Positions 56,049 to 57,061 of a stretch of DNA of 57,061 nucleotides are shown here, piece by piece. Every line of letters starts with the position of its first letter. Position 1 is the stretch's first letter. This DNA comes from Colwellia sp. (lineage in GTDB: Bacteria > Pseudomonadota > Gammaproteobacteria > Enterobacterales > Alteromonadaceae), in assembly GCA_013215655.1 (NCBI GenBank), contig JABSOX010000031.1, positions 1-57,061 on the forward strand, in the 5' to 3' direction. A program made the position numbers and the translations under genes. A model generated the notes under the pieces. It was not told the DNA's origin. It saw only the letters and a program-made list of their open reading frames with translations, and made no database searches.

Positions 56049-56879
56049 ATGGCTAACAACCCACCTGAACATACGCCTACTCGGGGTATCTATTTATTAC
56101 CTAACTTATTAACAACGGCAGGACTTTTCTCAGGGTTTTATGCTGTGGTGTCTTCAATGAATGCTCATTTTGAAAATGCAGCGATTGCCATTTTTATTGC
56201 TATGATCTTTGACGGCTTAGATGGTCGTGTAGCACGTATGACTAATACTCAAAGTGAGTTTGGCGCAGAATATGACAGTATGGCTGACATGGTGTCGTTT
56301 GGTATTGCTCCAGGAATTGTTGCCTATAACTGGGCGTTATCTAGTTACGGAAAATTTGGTTGGTTAGCAGCGTTTGTATTTGTTGCATGTGCAGCATTAA
56401 GGCTGGCTAGGTTTAATACTCAGATAGAGGGTGCAGATAAGAGGTATTTTCAAGGTTTGGCTAGCCCTGCGGCTGCAGCGGTTATCGCAAGTTTAATATG
56501 GGTAGGAGTAGAATATAATATTGATGGACAAGAACACGGGATACTTATTGGTATTGTGACCATTGTCTGTGGTCTACTTATGGTAAGTAATTTCAAATAC
56601 AGCAGCTTTAAAGAAGTGGATTGGAAAGGTAAAGTAAACTTTATCGTTGTATTACTTATTGTACTTGCCTTTGTTATTGTTGCCTCAAGCCCAGAAAATG
56701 TACTGCTAATTATATTTGTGCTTTATGCATGTTCAGGTCCTTTCACAACGATACGTTCGGTTAAAAAGTTAAAGTTGGAACATGTGCTTGGGGACAATAA
56801 AGTTCAAGACACCAAGAAAAACAGTCATTCGGATGAAATCCCGTCTAAAAATAATGAAAAAAGTCGTGATGATGTTTAG
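56049..56879 (+). CDS. pssA: CDP-diacylglycerol-serine O-phosphatidyltransferase
   Basis: The 276-residue membrane enzyme belongs to the CDP-alcohol phosphatidyltransferase type. The motif D-G-x2-A-R-x8-G-x3-D-x3-D is D58-G59, A62-R63, G72, D76, D80. It has about eight hydrophobic segments and a polar tail. It makes phosphatidylserine, the precursor of phosphatidylethanolamine. This is the Bacillus-like type II enzyme, not the E. coli PssA phospholipase-D type. No terminator is obvious after the stop. Confidence 0.95.
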   Translation: MANNPPEHTPTRGIYLLPNLLTTAGLFSGFYAVVSSMNAHFENAAIAIFIAMIFDGLDGRVARMTNTQSEFGAEYDSMADMVSFGIAPGIVAYNWALSSYGKFGWLAAFVFVACAALRLARFNTQIEGADKRYFQGLASPAAAAVIASLIWVGVEYNIDGQEHGILIGIVTIVCGLLMVSNFKYSSFKEVDWKGKVNFIVVLLIVLAFVIVASSPENVLLIIFVLYACSGPFTTIRSVKKLKLEHVLGDNKVQDTKKNSHSDEIPSKNNEKSRDDV

Positions 56880-57010
56880 GAATAACTCGACAATATATAA
56901 AAGTTATTGGAATAAACTGTAATTCTGATTGTTTAATCGTCAATAAATGCGCGGTTTGTATGATAATCATCCGAACAACTGTTTATTTCAATTTAATGAT
57001 AAATAAGTGT

Positions 57011-57045
57011 TGACGCGAAGACAGAAATCTTTAAAATGCGCTCCA
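57011..57045 (+). promoter_or_regulatory. rrn P1-like stable RNA promoter at the window end
   Basis: TTGACG (57011-57016), 16 bases, TAAAAT (57033-57038) and a GC-rich discriminator GCGCTCC. The -10 plus discriminator resembles E. coli rrn P1 (TATAATGCGCCTCC). AT-rich sequence upstream could act as an UP element. Transcript would begin near 57046. The rest of the 182-bp end region shows nothing else. Confidence 0.6.
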
Positions 57046-57061
57046 GTTCCAAGGGGTTCAG

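Overview
The window is AT-rich gammaproteobacterial chromosome. Gene content and order point to the Alteromonadales, most likely a Colwellia/Thalassotalea-type marine bacterium. The supporting signs are the linked set rpsT / murJ-ribF-ileS-lspA-fkpB-ispH / minor pilins, a TapY2-like gene beside pilE, DUF3010, DUF2884, TorF-type porin and GlyGly-CTERM proteins, and many exported peptidases. The genus is inferred from family recognition, not from a search. No prophage, CRISPR array, tRNA or complete insertion sequence is visible.

Layout. (1) 1-5752: a MacB/FtsX-type ABC transporter (ATPase cut by the window edge, then a large duplicated permease), followed by an NtrC-type response regulator and a histidine kinase with almost no periplasmic loop. 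This looks like a transporter-linked signalling module. (2) 5753-6036: a cluster of short REP-like repeats. (3) 6037-10305: a two-subunit molybdenum hydroxylase (Tat-exported large subunit plus 2Fe-2S subunit), divergent from an HxlR regulator that overlaps nudC. A palindrome in the divergent promoter is a candidate operator. (4) 10381-18044: a minus-strand run of mostly exported or membrane proteins: a GlyGly-CTERM cyclophilin, an HDOD protein, a short LepB, a solute-binding protein, an exported methyltransferase, an unknown secreted protein and a DUF885 lipoprotein. A 264-bp MITE-like element with TA flanks lies among them. (5) 18243-31909: SpoU-type methyltransferase, cold-shock protein with a long leader, ZapE-type ATPase, DUF2884, TorF-like porin, a Cache-type chemoreceptor, DUF3010, M3 peptidase lipoprotein, a TPR/transglutaminase-like lipoprotein, a TlpA-like thioredoxin and an M49-like lipoprotein.

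(6) 32032-40343: the conserved housekeeping cluster rpsT (minus, UUG start), then murJ, ribF, ileS, lspA, fkpB and ispH. (7) 40710-48363: type IV pilus assembly genes pilV-pilW-pilX-pilY1-pilE-tapY2 on the plus strand, facing two tandem GspH/FimT pseudopilin paralogues on the minus strand. These should encode the pilus-priming minor pilins and the calcium-binding adhesin PilY1. (8) 48451-56879: nadE, glnB, bamD, rluD, pgeF, clpB (with a good sigma-32 promoter), a DUF4124 protein and pssA. (9) The last 60 bases carry a promoter that resembles rrn P1, which predicts a stable-RNA operon just past the window edge.

No clearly new multi-gene system was found. The best leads are the ABC-transporter/intramembrane-kinase/NtrC module, the MITE-like element, the repeat cluster upstream of the hydroxylase, the palindromic HxlR candidate operator, the GlyGly-CTERM cyclophilin, and the rearranged minor-pilin locus.
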